Assembly (NCBI GenBank): GCA_963693085.1
Contig: OY856411.1
Span: 1,347,992,550-1,348,056,549, forward strand
Direction of reading: 5' to 3'
DNA: 64,000 nt
From: Alisma plantago-aquatica
Taxonomy: Eukaryota; Streptophyta; Magnoliopsida; Alismatales; Alismataceae
This document shows, one piece after another, positions 36,301-48,538 of the stretch. The translations under genes and the position numbers were made by a program. Under the pieces are notes generated by a model. That model was given only the letters and a program-made list of their open reading frames with translations, ran no database searches and was not told the DNA's origin. How positions within the stretch are numbered: position 1 is the first letter of the stretch; each line of letters begins with the position of its first letter.

Positions 36301-36670
36301 TAAGGGAAAGCTCAGTCCTCGTTATGTGGGACCCTTCGAGATTCTTGAAAGGGTTGGAGAATGTGCCTACTGTCTTGCTTTGACACCTCAGTATAGTGCC
36401 ATGCATAATGTCTTTCATGTATCTAATCTGAAGCCTTATGTCAAAGACCCCAGTCACATTCTGAATCATGAGCCTCTTGAGCTGAAAGATGATCTGACGT
36501 ATGCTGAGTCACCAGTCAGAATTCTTGATTTCAAGACAAAGGAGCTTCGCAGTAATCGACATATAGATATGGTGAAAGTCCTCTAGAGCCACCATGATCA
36601 GTCCGATTCCACAAGGGAGCTCAAGTCTGAAGTCGAGCGGAAATATCCACATCTCTTTCAGGCTGCTTGA
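33301..36670 (+). pseudogene. pol: Tekay pol: protease, RT, RNase H, integrase, chromodomain
   Basis: Domains in order. Protease: [13 protein letters not shown] (usual DSG is DSR, a G-to-A change that should inactivate it). [36 protein letters not shown], and the catalytic FIDDILIYS intact. RNase [28 protein letters not shown], all four acidic residues present. Integrase: HPGMTKMY and CLTC for zinc, then [19 protein letters not shown] and DGQSERT (D, D, E present). Chromodomain: ESPVRILDFKTKELRS, then VKVL-stop-SHH, ending KYPHLF. Stops lie at 34149, 34221, 34550, 34772, 35543, 35747, 35933, 35954, 36284 and 36584. One frameshift lies near 34505. The natural terminator is TGA at 36668-36670. 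Confidence 0.95.
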
Positions 36671-36687
36671 ATTTTGAGGGAAAAATT

Positions 36688-36705
36688 CTTAAAAGGAGGG
36701 GAGAA
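36688..36705 (+). other. Polypurine tract of the Tekay element
   Basis: cttaaaaggaggggagaa immediately precedes the 3' LTR and would prime plus-strand DNA synthesis. It lies only about 20 bp after the pol terminator. Confidence 0.9.
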
Positions 36706-39700
36706 TGTGAAAAAGTGAGTTTTTATAATATTTTCTCTCTCCTAAAAGTTTTCTTATCACATTTGTTGACCAAAATACCCACATACACTTTCCTCACTCA
36801 ATTGAACAAAGATGTGTCACAGGTTGTAAAAATTTGCAAACCCTAGTATGCTATGATGATAATATATATGTGTTAATGTATTTAGTAAATGAACATATCA
36901 AAATTCGATTTTGGATCTAAAATTTATACCATAGTCACCTATTAACATCTTTAAGATACCCCTAAAATTTTGTTACAATTGGGTCAACCTATTGGGAGAT
37001 ATGACCAATTGAAATTGATACATATTCCACTCATTTTTTTGGGACCAAGGACCTAAGTTTTGGGCTTGATTGACTAAATTAAATGTCACACAACCCATTA
37101 AGATACCTGGGCACAGACCAATCAGCTGGTCTTCAACTCCAGCCATCCGATTGAGGCCTTGACTTCCCACCCTGATCCAATGGCACATGACCCGTCTTCT
37201 ACCTCCCGCAAAGAGCGGGGGAAGACAGGTAAACCGAGCCTCGTTCGCAGGCGACACCTCAACCCTCCCATGTAATATCTTCCAAATAGAATGCTTCCCC
37301 TCGGTGAGATGAGTTCAACGAGCCCGCACTCAACTTCCCTCATCCACAGAACAGGGAGAACGAACTCCCGATCCCTCGCCCTTTCTTATGGCGATGGCAA
37401 TAGACTTTAGGGCTTCCTTGCCTAGCCTCCCTCACGCCTATTTAAGGCCTTTATTAGTTCTGCCATGCTCCCTTTACTCACTTCACACCTTCAATTGCAA
37501 GCATCGACACCCCGAGCACTGCTCCCCTAGCCCACCTTCTTCAACCTCGACTCTCTTCACCGTCAAGCCACCACATCACTCCTCGCTCAAATCCTACCCC
37601 TCCAACACCTTCGCCAACCCACTGCGAGTGTGCGTGGCTAGAGGGCAGGTCTCCAGAAGCCCTCTCCATCCTAAATCCCTCTCACGTCGGTGACCTCGCC
37701 TCTCCTGTGGCAGCACTGAGCTCTAGAGGGATCCACAAGCAGAAAACCTCATGCCTCTGAGCGGAGCAACCTCATGAAGGCTAAGGAGCCTTCATCCACA
37801 CGACAACACCACCTAGAAGCAAGCATGAGCTTTTCGGAGTTGGTCGAGCTGCTCGGCTCACAGTAGCAAAGGAGAAGCAAAGCAAGGGAGGGAAGAGTGC
37901 CAAAGGATTTTGAGCAGGGCCAATAGGCAATCGCCAAACCAGCTAGAGGGGTCGCGGGCCACCACTCCAACTCTGAGATCCGTGGGTTGCTTTGTGAGAC
38001 CTTGGATCAACCTGGGCCGTCGATCCAGTAGGATTTGACTGTTGATCAAGGTAAGATCATCTTCTTCTTTTTCTTTTATTCAAGAAAATGGTTTATCTTA
38101 AGAAAATCATAGAAAATTCTAGGATCAACAGAAAATATCAAACCTATATATCATTTTGATCAGAAAATTATTCTCTATCCAAATAAAATGATATCAGGAC
38201 CTAGATCCGTCTTCTATTTCAAAAATAGTTGCCTAAAGCCTTAATGACCTCCTTAATTATAATTAATTGTTGATAATAGTTTTCCTTGATGGTATGTGAC
38301 CTTCCAAAATGTTTTTAACCTTAGATGTAACCCTATTTCCAATATAACTCGAAACACTAATTTAAGTAGATGAATGATGAAATGATTAGAAGAAACCCTA
38401 AATCTAAATTTCTCTCTCTACATGTAATTGGATATACATCTTTTTATCTAATCTAGTATTATTAGATGATGTTTAGTGACCAGGATTGGCCCTAAACCCT
38501 TGAACGAACCCTGATGTCATGAATAACTAATATGTTGAGGGTTACTTTCCCCTTTTATTCCAACCATCTTAGAAACCCTAGTTTTTGGAAATCTTCTAAT
38601 TGATTAATTAAATACTATCTTTTAAGCAAACGAAGTAATGATAGATTAGACCTGATAATATCTCTAAACCCAATTAAAATATGGAAAAACCCTGATCTGA
38701 ATTAGATAACATAAAAGGAATAATAACTAAGGACATATCTTAGTCTTGGTCACATGGACCAATAGTAATGTTGTACCCTTGCTTTCCTTGTAGGGTGACT
38801 TAATTCTTGTTGATTCTAAATTCTTGGATATCTGATCTAAACAAGCAGGTACGTGGTCTTATAAGTATAAGACTAGATTTCTGGTTGCCTACGATATGTA
38901 TACCTTGAATGCTCATATTTGAATATGATTGCTTGGTTGACTAGTATGAGTTATACTTCGCCAAACCTAATGTAACATAAATGGTTATGATGGGTTGTAG
39001 CTACTAGAGCACATAGCCTGGTGTGGATGTATGTTACCTAACATGGATGTATGTTTCCTTGGCCCATGTTAGATGTATGATGATATTATATTGCCCACAC
39101 TAGATGTAAGTCAAGTGCAATATGTGTAGTACAACCACATCAAAATGATTGTAATAAAAAGGATGTTTACCTGATTTTTGTCTTAAGAAATGGTTTTATC
39201 TCTCTTTTCTTCTTGTTCAAATATTTTCCTTTATGTAACCTTATTAGTGTAACTTTTACCACGTACCAGCTCTGCTGATGTTTTGTTTCTCGTATTTTCT
39301 AGGTATAAGGAACAATTGACGACTAAAATGTAACACATGCTCAAAGTACCTGAAGGCACAAATAATAAGCATGGAGGATATATATTAGATAGATCTATTA
39401 AACTTATCTTATTTCTTACTAGATGTTAGTTTATTTCTTTCCTAGTTGATGTTGAGGATGATTGAGATCCTATGTAATAAAGTTAACTTTCTCTAGAACA
39501 ATATTTTCTCTCCATATGTAATGACTTTATTTTATCTATATGAATGAATGTTCGTGTGGCATTGTATGATGATGTGGACTAGATCTTGGCTAAATCTCTA
39601 TTTTTAGTTGACTACCTTAATCTCTTATATTTTCCCTTTTGACATCTATAGATAAGAGTGCACGCATATCTATGAATGTCACTATGGAAAGTATATAGAA

Positions 39701-39716
39701 ATTGGGGGACGTCACA
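36706..39716 (+). mobile_element. 3' LTR of the Tekay element
   Basis: It starts TGTGAAAAAGTGAG and ends GGGGGACGTCACA, collinear with the 5' LTR over its full length. Differences are mostly single bases, many of them C/T or G/A. A TATA copy is at 37439-37446. The five bases after it, ctatc (39717-39721), are the right target duplication. Confidence 0.95.
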
Positions 39717-41505
39717 CTATCTAAGAGAGAAATTGAGCTAAGTTTAGTTATACACTAACAAGAATATAAACAAGAGCAAATGACTAGGCTAAAATAGAAA
39801 TTACACTAAGTGATTAATGGAAAGATAAACTGAGAATGTAATTAATTAATCCTAGAAGAACAAAATAAACACGCACTACTTACCCTAGAAATAGCTACTG
39901 AAGATTAACAAAGTAACAAAGTTGAGTAATAAATGCAATTAACTAGCAAGAAGGTCAATTATGGTTTAAGCAAGTAGATGGGGAAGTGGGATTTTGGGGG
40001 GAATATACACTAATGAACCATGAATAGGGTCATGTTTATACATAAACTTCCAATCAAATATCTATTAAACCAAACAACAAATATTAGACCAGAGAATGCA
40101 TCCTATTCTATTAGCGGACTAGCGATGGATTGTTAGTGAATAGAGGATCTAGTCCCTATCACTAGTCATCCACCCTTACAAAGTCCATTGATTGAGTAGG
40201 TAAGCATATGCCCAAATAGTCCAGGTCTAAGTTTCTAGATTTTTCTATCTAATGCATTTATGGGAAATGAAATGTGTGAAGAGTATAAGGTAGAGATTTC
40301 ATCCCCTACTAGTTTCATCTGCCACTAGAAAGCCATTTAGCTAAGTGTCTATTGGGGGTGCACATGTAGCTACTTGAATCCCATACCCAGGACTAGGGAA
40401 ATAAGTACACAAAGAAGAAAGTTCAGAAACTAGTTAAGAGTCCTCTTGGGAGTTAGGACTTTATCTACCTCAAATCCTAGAGTCATTCATTTATCCTATT
40501 CCTTAGGTGGTTCCATAGATCAAACAACCATAGGAAGAGGTAGGGGAAATATAATAATAAATAACACATCATTATAAAACGAAATTATTTGGTGCACACA
40601 TATTTCCAAACATGGTATCATATTTAGATATTTTTGTCCCCAAACATCTTACATAGGAGCTTATCTATGCATGGTAAAAAATATCAAATTAAAGGGGAAA
40701 ATATAATCAAAGCTCCATGTGGTGTGGATGGGGGAGATCATCTTTTCACCTCTAGCAACACTAAGGACTCCTTCTCTAAGGATTCTAGAAAGCATGGAAA
40801 ATGGAAGGTAAATGCCCAAAACCCTAGAAAACTAGGATATTGGGATGGAGGGATGAATGAAGTAGGATGGAATGAGAGAAAGAACAAGGGTGTTGGCTAT
40901 GTGGGGATTGAAGTGGCTAGTCTTAGACTTCAAACTTCCACTAGTGCATATATAGTGGCCTAGGGGTCTAGGGTTAAGTGGGGGTAAAGTTGTAAAATGA
41001 TGTGTAGGAAATAGTAGGGTTTTGTGGGTAGCACTCCCGCTCAAGGAAGAATAACCTTGGTGGGTAGGTGTAGGATTGGTCGTGGTCGATGGGAACGACC
41101 ATGGTGGGAAGGTGAAATTTTAATATTCATTATGGGTAGAACGGGCATGGTGGTTTGAAGGTAGAATGATCATGGTGGGTACCACGTCTATGGTGAAGGA
41201 TGTAGGAGAGAGTATGAGGTGATTTTTGGAATGGGCATACTGGGGGAACGACCATATTGATGCCTTGACACCACAGTCATAATGGAGACAATGATCATGG
41301 TGGGAAGGTTTTCCTAAAGTTCTTCAAGTATAGATCATCATTGTTATTTTTGTAGTGGTAACACATCCTTGCTGGTTTATCATCATTGTTTTGGGGGATT
41401 TTCCTTGCACTTAGAACTTGTAAGTGTACTTCAAGTTTGTTCTTTGCTTCATCTCTCTCCTTGGTCACTTGAGGATAGGTTGGGTATATTTTGTACTTCC
41501 ACAAG
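39717..41505 (-). mobile_element. Athila-type left (3') LTR, piece 2
   Basis: It continues piece 1 with ctaagagagaaattgag and matches 48853-49389, then 55702-56620 (for example catatagtggcctag at 40949 and 56053, atgatgtgtaggaaatagta at 40998 and 56099). About 490 bp near 40140-40640 have no counterpart in the right LTR. The apparent frames at 40634-40963 and on the minus strand are not supported as genes. Confidence 0.7.
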
Positions 41506-43620
41506 TGATAACACCCAAATTTAGGCATCTATGCTAAGCATTTATTTATGATTTTTTGTCATTATAGCCTTAAGATGCCTAAAATAACCATAGATTCTTA
41601 TCTTTTAGTAATTTATATATTTTCATAAATAAAGTTGCTCAACTAGCCAATTTTGGGACTTACAGGCACCGAACTTGAAAAACATATATTCTCCAAGATT
41701 TCTCCCCAACACATGGTTTTTGTAGTAGATAGGCTTCCATCCATCATGATAGCGGAAGACTAAGCATCGCACTATGTGCACCAGCTTAGGAGATGGTGGT
41801 CCTACTACTTTCAATGGCTAGTCCTTTATCAAAATACATCCTCATTAATCAGAAGGTTCATTTATGCGGGCCCCTTGACCACCAGTAATAGCCCCCCCCC
41901 CCAAGTAGGAACGTGATCGCGACCATGGCGAGCAGGATCATGACTGAGGCATCCACCTTGACCGTGGCCTGAACTGCCATGGAGATCGCAGAGTCGACCT
42001 TGACCGTAGCCCGACTACGACCGCGACCATGGCAAGTAGGAACATGACTGTGGGGATCACCTCGACCGAGGCATCTACCTCGACTGCGGTGTGTCCACGA
42101 CTGTGGGTCTGCCTTCACCTATAAATGCCTACCCCTCACGGCCAAGAGAGGGGTTCAAGGATCTAGAGTTATTGTTTCTAAATTTTGGAGGTTCCTGGTG
42201 TTAGTTTTGACATTTGGAGGTTCTCAGAGCCTCGTGAGGGAGTCCAAAGGTCCGAGAAGACTGAAGTTCTCATTCTACGTCTGTCTCTTCAATGTGCTTC
42301 CATCCTCCACCATTTTCCACCATCATCCACCCATGTCCTATCATCCACTATCATCCACTCATCCCCATTAGTCTTAGATCTCCAAAGGTTGAAGTTGAGG
42401 AGAGAGAAGACTAAAGACTCCATCTTCTTTGAGAGAAGGAGAATGTCCACCATCATCCTCCACCTCCATTCATTGACCAAGCTACTGTTCGGAGGGATCT
42501 AGAGAGAAAGGAGGCCAAGGAATCTAGAAGATCAAGGAGGACAACCCAAAGGATGAGATCCAGCCTATACGAAGGCCAAGGAGTGTGATCCACTTCTCCT
42601 CTACAGGCTAAATCTCTTCTTCTTCTCCTTTCTTCTACCGTTCTCCTTTGTTTCCATACAAGTGATGTTCTTCCATCTTTGTTCGGTGCCAACTATGCTT
42701 GTCCATGACTAGTTGAGCTCCTTCTTGGCTATGTAGCCCATTTTTGGCATGTTTATGTACTTTTACCTTAAGAAAGTAGTTTTATTCTAGATCTAGTACA
42801 TTTCTTGTTCTATCTTCTCTTTCTGGTTATGATTGCTGGTTTGGTTGATCTCTTTCTTGCTTAAACTTCTATTTCTGCCTATATCGAGAGATTTTTTGTA
42901 GAAATAGATAAGAGAAGGTAGTTTGGATCAGAATATGAAAAGAGGATGATTCAAGGTGATCTGTGTAGAACCTTAGACCTAGGTAAGGCCAAACCCAACC
43001 CAGTACGGTTGGGTCCACTACCTGGTTCTACCCAGATCACACATGTTCCTAGCACCTCAGAACATTTTAGACCTGAGAGGGTATCTAGAATATTATAGGG
43101 TGTCGATTTGTCATCCTTGAGAGAGGTTTCATATCATCAATGAGTTTTAGTCATACTGCGCGAGAGTGAGTGGGATGACCCCACATGAATAGATACCACA
43201 GTACATACTATGTTTGGATGTAGGTTGCTTGCTGAGGTGTTCAAGGGTTGTCTACGCACGAGAACGGGTGCATAGACTACCCAACTTGTGGTTACATAGC
43301 TAGGAACTCCTTCTCTCTGATTAGTAGAATCCTATAGGCTCTGTTTTGTTTTGTTTTCTTTGTTTTGTTTTATTTCATGACAACTTGCTAGACTTGTTCT
43401 AGCTCCATACTTTTATCAACTATCGAATTGGATTATATGACTTAATAATGATATCTTAAGCATCCTAAGCATCCCCAAGTCCATGTGTTCGACCCCGTAT
43501 ATCTACTTTGACCCCGTAATAAAGTTGCGGGGGGTCCTTGGAGGTTTCAAGTTATAAATTTAAAGTTCAATTCCTTCTGAGTCCGCCTCCTTTCTGGACA
43601 CGTGATTCAGGCCGATCAGT
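41506..43620 (+). mobile_element. LTR-like block T, copy 1
   Basis: It starts tgataacacccaaat and matches 57070-59398 in order: ttctccccaacacatggttt (41699 and 57281), a GC-rich clustered-repeat zone (41890-42110), a TATA box (42120-42126), ggatctagagagaaag, gctaaatctcttcttcttc, and ttcgaccccgta then aataaa near 43490-43525. It sits inside the left LTR of the Athila-type element; the right LTR lacks it (around 56600-56625). The right border near 43620 is approximate and I could not find a convincing target duplication. It is probably a solo LTR. Confidence 0.6.
42120..42126 (+). promoter_or_regulatory. TATA box of block T, copy 1
   Basis: tataaat follows the GC-rich zone and is conserved in copy 2 at 58080-58086. 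It gives the block a plus-strand orientation. Confidence 0.5.
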
Positions 43621-43829
43621 AGGCCCCTTCATGGTTGTGGAATATCTACAATACTTCTTCTCTTCCTTCCATCATAAGTGTCATAGTACCTTTAAAAACA
43701 TGAAAAAATAATCCATAAGTGCATTTAATGAAAGTGATACTTCTTAGGAAATAACATGCATTATACATATTTTATTTCAAACAAGGGACAAAATGGCAAA
43801 AGATGGAGACCCAAACTAGGGATCCATCA
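43621..43829 (-). mobile_element. Athila-type left (3') LTR, piece 3
   Basis: It matches 56622-56806: catggttgtgg/catggttttgg, ccataagtgcattt, agatggagac and the terminal gggatccatca. On the minus strand it is the start of the LTR (TGATGGATCC). Confidence 0.7.
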
Positions 43830-45869
43830 CCATGCCAAGCTTAAAACGTACTTCTCCTCAAATATGCTACAACTAAACCTCGTTTTATTTCCACTGGTTA
43901 AGAAATGATAAATGCACTCACCTATATAGATGTTTGACTAGACAACTCTAAGTATGATTATATACATATGATTCACTTCTCTTTTCCTTGCATGGTTTGA
44001 AAATAAATGCAAAACAAAGCATATAGACTTCCCATATAGGGAATTACTACTAATGCAAGTAATATGGTGTGAACAAGGCTCTAGGTAAAACTATTTTATG
44101 ACAAAGATCCACCCCAAATCATTAATAATATGGTTTTCAATTGCATGCATTATCCTACAAAGTTTTATCTACATTGAAAAGCCCACTTGGATATGTTGGG
44201 GAATGGAGGTCTAGGGTTGATATTCTCCATCCCATAGGAATGAAATTATAAGAAAAGGGTTGTATACGGATATAGAGGTGCTATCAAATAAGAGAATCTA
44301 TCTTTTCTTTATTATATGTTATTACATAAGTGCATTTTTTCTCATTATTTTTTTTCACTTTCCCCATGTGTATATAGGGCATGTAGTGGTAGTAAGAAGA
44401 AGGGAGGTGAGGGATTGACCACCCCAAGATTTTGGAGGGTGGTCAAGGCTTGATGCATGATCTTTTGGTATCTTTTCATGAGGTGGTGAGATAAGAAGTG
44501 GTAAAAGAACAATGGAAAAAATAGGGCCTAGAAAGGTAGATTTTCCTATAAGAGGTTCATGCATGCAAAATAGTCCCACAAACTTCACAATCAAAAGCAA
44601 ATAATAATGAATTAAGCAATTGGATTAACCAAATTCTTTTTACAAGTCACTATCAGAATCCCTAAACACATAAAACTTGTTTTGCTTGTTCCATAGATAG
44701 TCAATCCAAGAGAAGTAAAAAAGATGTATAAAATCCAGCATGCAACTTTAATAGTTAAACTATGATAAGAAAGGGTATAGTGAGTTTTATCTATCTAAGG
44801 TCATACAATTTTAGTTATAAATCAAGAAATAGAGAGATCAATATAGAACAATCTTTTAGAATAAGAAAAATTTAAATTTGGATAAGGTTTGAAAAATGAT
44901 GCCAAGTGCCCCTATTCCCAACAAGATCTAAGCTATTTAATAAATAGCATTGAAGAAAATTCTAGCTAATCACACCCAAAAGATCATCAAAACCTACATG
45001 CAATGCAAGGAGGAACGTGGCATGGAAAAATTTCCAAATTTTTGAAAAATTATGGGAAAATGACAACAAACAAACTACATGACATGCAAATTCATAAGTT
45101 GCAACAATCAAGTCAGGTCGAACAACTATAAAGGTTAGCCAACTACTTGGTCATAGATGCAAAATTTCAAATAAGGAACATGAATTAAAATAAAGGTTTA
45201 CCACCCTACCTTTTAAACCACTATGAATAGAAGCTTAGAATGATAACTTATTATCATGGAGCTATGGTATCCAATCGTCAAAAGCATGGAAGATCGTTGT
45301 TGCTTCAAGTAGGCAGGGAAGAGCTAGTATGGTTGTTCTTGAAAGAATGGTTGTTTTGACTTGATGGCACCAGCATTGTGGTGTACGAAATGGTCATGGT
45401 GGATTCTTTCCTTTAGCTTTTTCAATTCATCATCTATCCATCTATGTACATGTTATACCATGATTCACTAACAGAACTACCATCAAGTATTGTTTATGTG
45501 TGTTTCTTGGAAGTGTAAAAAATAAAACTATAACAAAATGAGGTTTTGAGTGAAAATACTCAAAACATGTTAGGTTGTATCCCACACACATTGTGTTTAG
45601 TGCAATCATCCAAGATGGAATTTTTATATCACCAACCATACACAAACAAGGAGTTTTCTTACTCAAGGCAGGTGTTTCTCTTATGGGTCTTCCAAATGTG
45701 GTCTTCATCCCTACAGATGTGCAAACTTCTAAAGGGATATTATTCAAATTTCTCCACTTTCTTGTCATTATACGGGATCTCAAAGTAGCAGTCTTCATCA
45801 ATCAAATAGTGTCTCTCAGCAGTAGTGAACATATAGATCATTATCTTTATATTAGAGGAGGATACCATC
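43830..45869 (-). mobile_element. Athila-type interior, 3' half, no recognised domain
   Basis: On the minus strand this follows the protease, where RT, RNase H and integrase would be expected. I recognise none of them in any frame. A short purine-rich run, GAGGAGAAG (plus about 43850-43860), lies near the 3' LTR and could be the polypurine tract. The frames at 44355-44600 and 45442-45801 show no motif. Confidence 0.45.
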
Positions 45870-46316
45870 AAGATACCACTATGCACCTTGATCTCCACAT
45901 CAACTATTGATTAAAATGGTCTTCCTAAGATTATACAAATCTGCTCATCCTCTACTCCATGTCTAGAACAACCATATCTTCTAGGAACAATGCTGGTGGC
46001 TTCTTATCCAACATCACCAAAATGTTCTCTACCATGCCCGTTGGTATCCTGGTAGACCTATTGGCCAATTGCAAGATGTAGTTGGATGGCTTCAACTTTC
46101 CCAACCCCAACTCTGCATGATGTTCACACTAGACCCAAGATCAAGAAGGTAGAATTCAATGAGGTGGTGATCAATATAACAAGGGATAAGAGGAATCTCT
46201 AGACCACCTTTCTTTCCATGAATGGGTCTGTCAAATATGGAGCTCACTTGTTCTGTCAACTTGAACTTCTTAGTTAGCCTCCCCATGGTCTTCCTCTTGA
46301 ATGTACAAGCATCCAT
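45870..46316 (-). pseudogene. Athila/Tat-type protease remnant
   Basis: Retroviral-type aspartic protease would cut the gag-pol precursor. Minus-strand landmarks are IPCYIDHHLIEFYLLDLGSS with VNIM after it (family: ..CDLGASVNLMP), then after a frameshift near 46095 LKPSNYILQLANRSTRIP. Next come GMVENILVMLD, DMVVLDME and LGRPF followed by SIVDVE (family: LQLADRS, P.G.veDVLVKV, FVVLDMEED, ILGRPFLAT...IDV). The catalytic D of DLG is present. A stop after VLDME breaks it further. Confidence 0.75.
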
Positions 46317-46959
46317 AAGTAAATTGACATATGATGGTATTTGCTAGATTGAATCAAACAATGGGATGTTTACCTTCACTTGTCTAGAAAATTCAAAAAT
46401 TCAAAAATGGGCGTTTGCTTCCTCTTGATGGAGTGATCTTCTATGAGAATCAAAGAATGGGGACCCAAAAACATTGAACTTACTTGAAACTTCTGAAGGA
46501 CCTTAGGTAATCATAATAGGAATCCTTGGTGTAATGGTTTGATCATGTGTATTACTTTCTAAACAAATATTGGTACACTTGGTATTACATAGTCATAAGA
46601 AGGTGGGGCACTTAGTATTACATACTCAACAAAGGGTGGAACAAAATAATTTTTGATGTTCTCAACACACCACAATATCTTTTGGTAATATGGTATGCAC
46701 ATGACTTGGATCAACTTTCTTCTTCCCCTTTTCGGCTTCTCTAGTGTCATGCCACTTCTCCAAATAATCACCAAATTTCCTTGCTCATGGGGAGGAGGGT
46801 GGTCTTTTTATGTTTATTGAGGCGGTGATGGTGGTATAAGATGTTGTTGGTGGTGGGATGGGTTTCGAAGGATGTAGGGTTGTTGTGGATGATGATGATG
46901 TGGAGGTGGTGATGGAGAGAGATAGGTTGTTTTGGGGTTGTTAAGGTGTTTGAGGGCAT

Positions 46960-48170
46960 TGACAATTGAATGGAGGTTGTGGTAGTGGAGGAGCATATGG
47001 CTTATAAGGACCTTGGTATTGTTGGACATGCTGTACTTGCATGGGTAGGGGGACATAGGATCCTTGAGGTCCACTACTTGTCCACTTGTATTTTTGGTAT
47101 TCACCAAGTTTTAGGAAGGAAGTCTCCGTCCTCTCAGCAAGCAAGTGTTAAGGCTAGCTGATCTAGCCTTTGTCAAAGCCTTTTTATGCCTTGTCAATGT
47201 GTAGTCACACCTTTCTTCACTTCATCAATGCTTCTCAATCTTCCTAAAACCTCATTTCAAAACCTAAATTGTATCTTTGGCTTTATCTAGTTTTGTACAT
47301 CACTATCTGGTTGCTTCCAAGAGAAGTTTGGGTGATTTCTCCACTCCGATGCTTAAGAATTTGACATGGGACCATTGTTTTGGTTCCCATGGGATTGCGT
47401 TCAATCCAATTGTTCTTTAATGTAATCTATGGATTGAATAAAGTTAGTAGGGTTTCTTCCCAATTAACTCGTCATCAAGTTCATCACGTCAATGAGAATC
47501 TAAATGAGTTGTGGGCTGGCTTCATTTGAGTGACGGGGTTGTTGGTAGATGTTGTGGCACCAACACTTCTATCATTATTATTTTAAGCACTTCATGTTCT
47601 ATGCCTTGAACTTTTAGTCAATTGCTCAAAGAGAGTCCAAAACTCCTCAAGGTCCTTTGCTATGAATGTACCTCCACAAGAAGAATTTACTATCATCTTC
47701 TACATTCATGACAACTAGGATTAGAAGGATTGAACCAGTTTCCATAGTGGCACATCATGATGCGGAAAATCTCTTAGAAGTTTTGGAAACCTCTCTCAAT
47801 TCTCATGGAATTTTTGTTGACCTGTTTGGCTAAAAGATGTGATATTCCTCCATAGTAGGGCCAACTTTTCTATTGGATATAATTCTTTTTAATCTAGTTT
47901 TCATTACCTTCCAAGTCATCAAGCCATTTTAGGTGGAGTATTATTCACTTGCCTTGTCATTCAATGAAAATTGTAGGAGTGTGAGATGAACCGAGTTGTC
48001 AGTAGAGACGTCTTCAAAATGGTGCAAAAATGCTTGTATGGATTCTCATTTTTCATACCATAGAAATTGGTAAGTAATCCTACAAGGACTGATGGAAAAG
48101 ACTTGATCGGGCATATGTTCCTCTCTAGCGGCAATCAGAGATGTGTAGTTCCTGAGAGTGAAGTAATTAT
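46960..48170 (-). pseudogene. Athila/Tat-type gag remnant, minus strand
   Basis: Minus-strand traces appear in gag order. Near 48165-48090 is NYFTLRNYTSLIAAREEHMP, matching the family's LRDY..P opening. At 48068-48000 is FYGMKNENPYKHFCTILKTS (family: F.G...EdPn.Hl..F). At about 47685-47590 is GGTFIAKDLEEFWTLFEQL (family: aGGtl..kt.eEaw.lfe.l). A glutamine/proline-rich C-terminal part (YQKYKWTSSGPQGSYVP) runs to about 46960. Stops and frame changes are common. It corresponds to the plus-strand gag at 6347-7900 but is a different copy. Confidence 0.7.
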
Positions 48171-48516
48171 TAGAGGTCTTGGTATTGGTGGACTAGAATA
48201 GTGATTCTCTTGCACTTCTTAGTAATCCCCCATGACTAATTCCTCTACTTGGATGATGTGTCAGTTCCTATACCTTCTCCTCCATATTTTTGGATTCTCA
48301 AAGCATGAGTCAATAGATAGAGAACAATGGTCAAACATACACTCTCACCAGAGAATAGTGGTCAAACATAAATTGTCACCAACACACGCACAACCAAGTA
48401 AATATAATCAAGATAGGAATTGTGAATGCAAAAGTAAAATAAAGAATAAAGGATAGCAAGGGTGATGTCTACTAGTGGAAGTCAAAAGGAAATATCTAGC
48501 ACGATCCCATAAGCCA

Positions 48517-48538
48517 CTGCCCAAAAATGTCACTAGAA
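48517..48538 (-). other. Primer-binding site region of the Athila-type element
   Basis: Directly after the minus-strand LTR end the sequence TTCTAGTGACATTTTTGGGC (plus two more bases) parallels TTCTGGCAACAATCCCAGGG around 6107-6126 in the other Athila-type copy. Most differences are transitions. The shared ancestral site seems to start TGGCGACA or TGGCAACA. Confidence 0.5.

Larger units (their letters stand above)
28566..39716 (+). mobile_element. Complete Tekay/Del-type gypsy chromovirus (11.15 kb)
   Basis: This is the only structurally complete element here. It has LTRs of 3009 and 3011 bp, an initiator-Met primer site, gag, protease, RT, RNase H, integrase, a C-terminal chromodomain and a polypurine tract. 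The 5-bp target duplication is ctata/ctatc; the paralogous unoccupied site at 48847-48867 reads ctagctaagagag. Long LTRs and a chromodomain after integrase mark the Tekay/Del lineage. In chromoviruses the chromodomain is thought to guide integration to heterochromatin. The copy is dead: about twelve in-frame stops and one frameshift. The LTRs differ by several percent in the first 500 bp and less further on (by eye), so it is the youngest large insertion in the nest. Confidence 0.95.
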
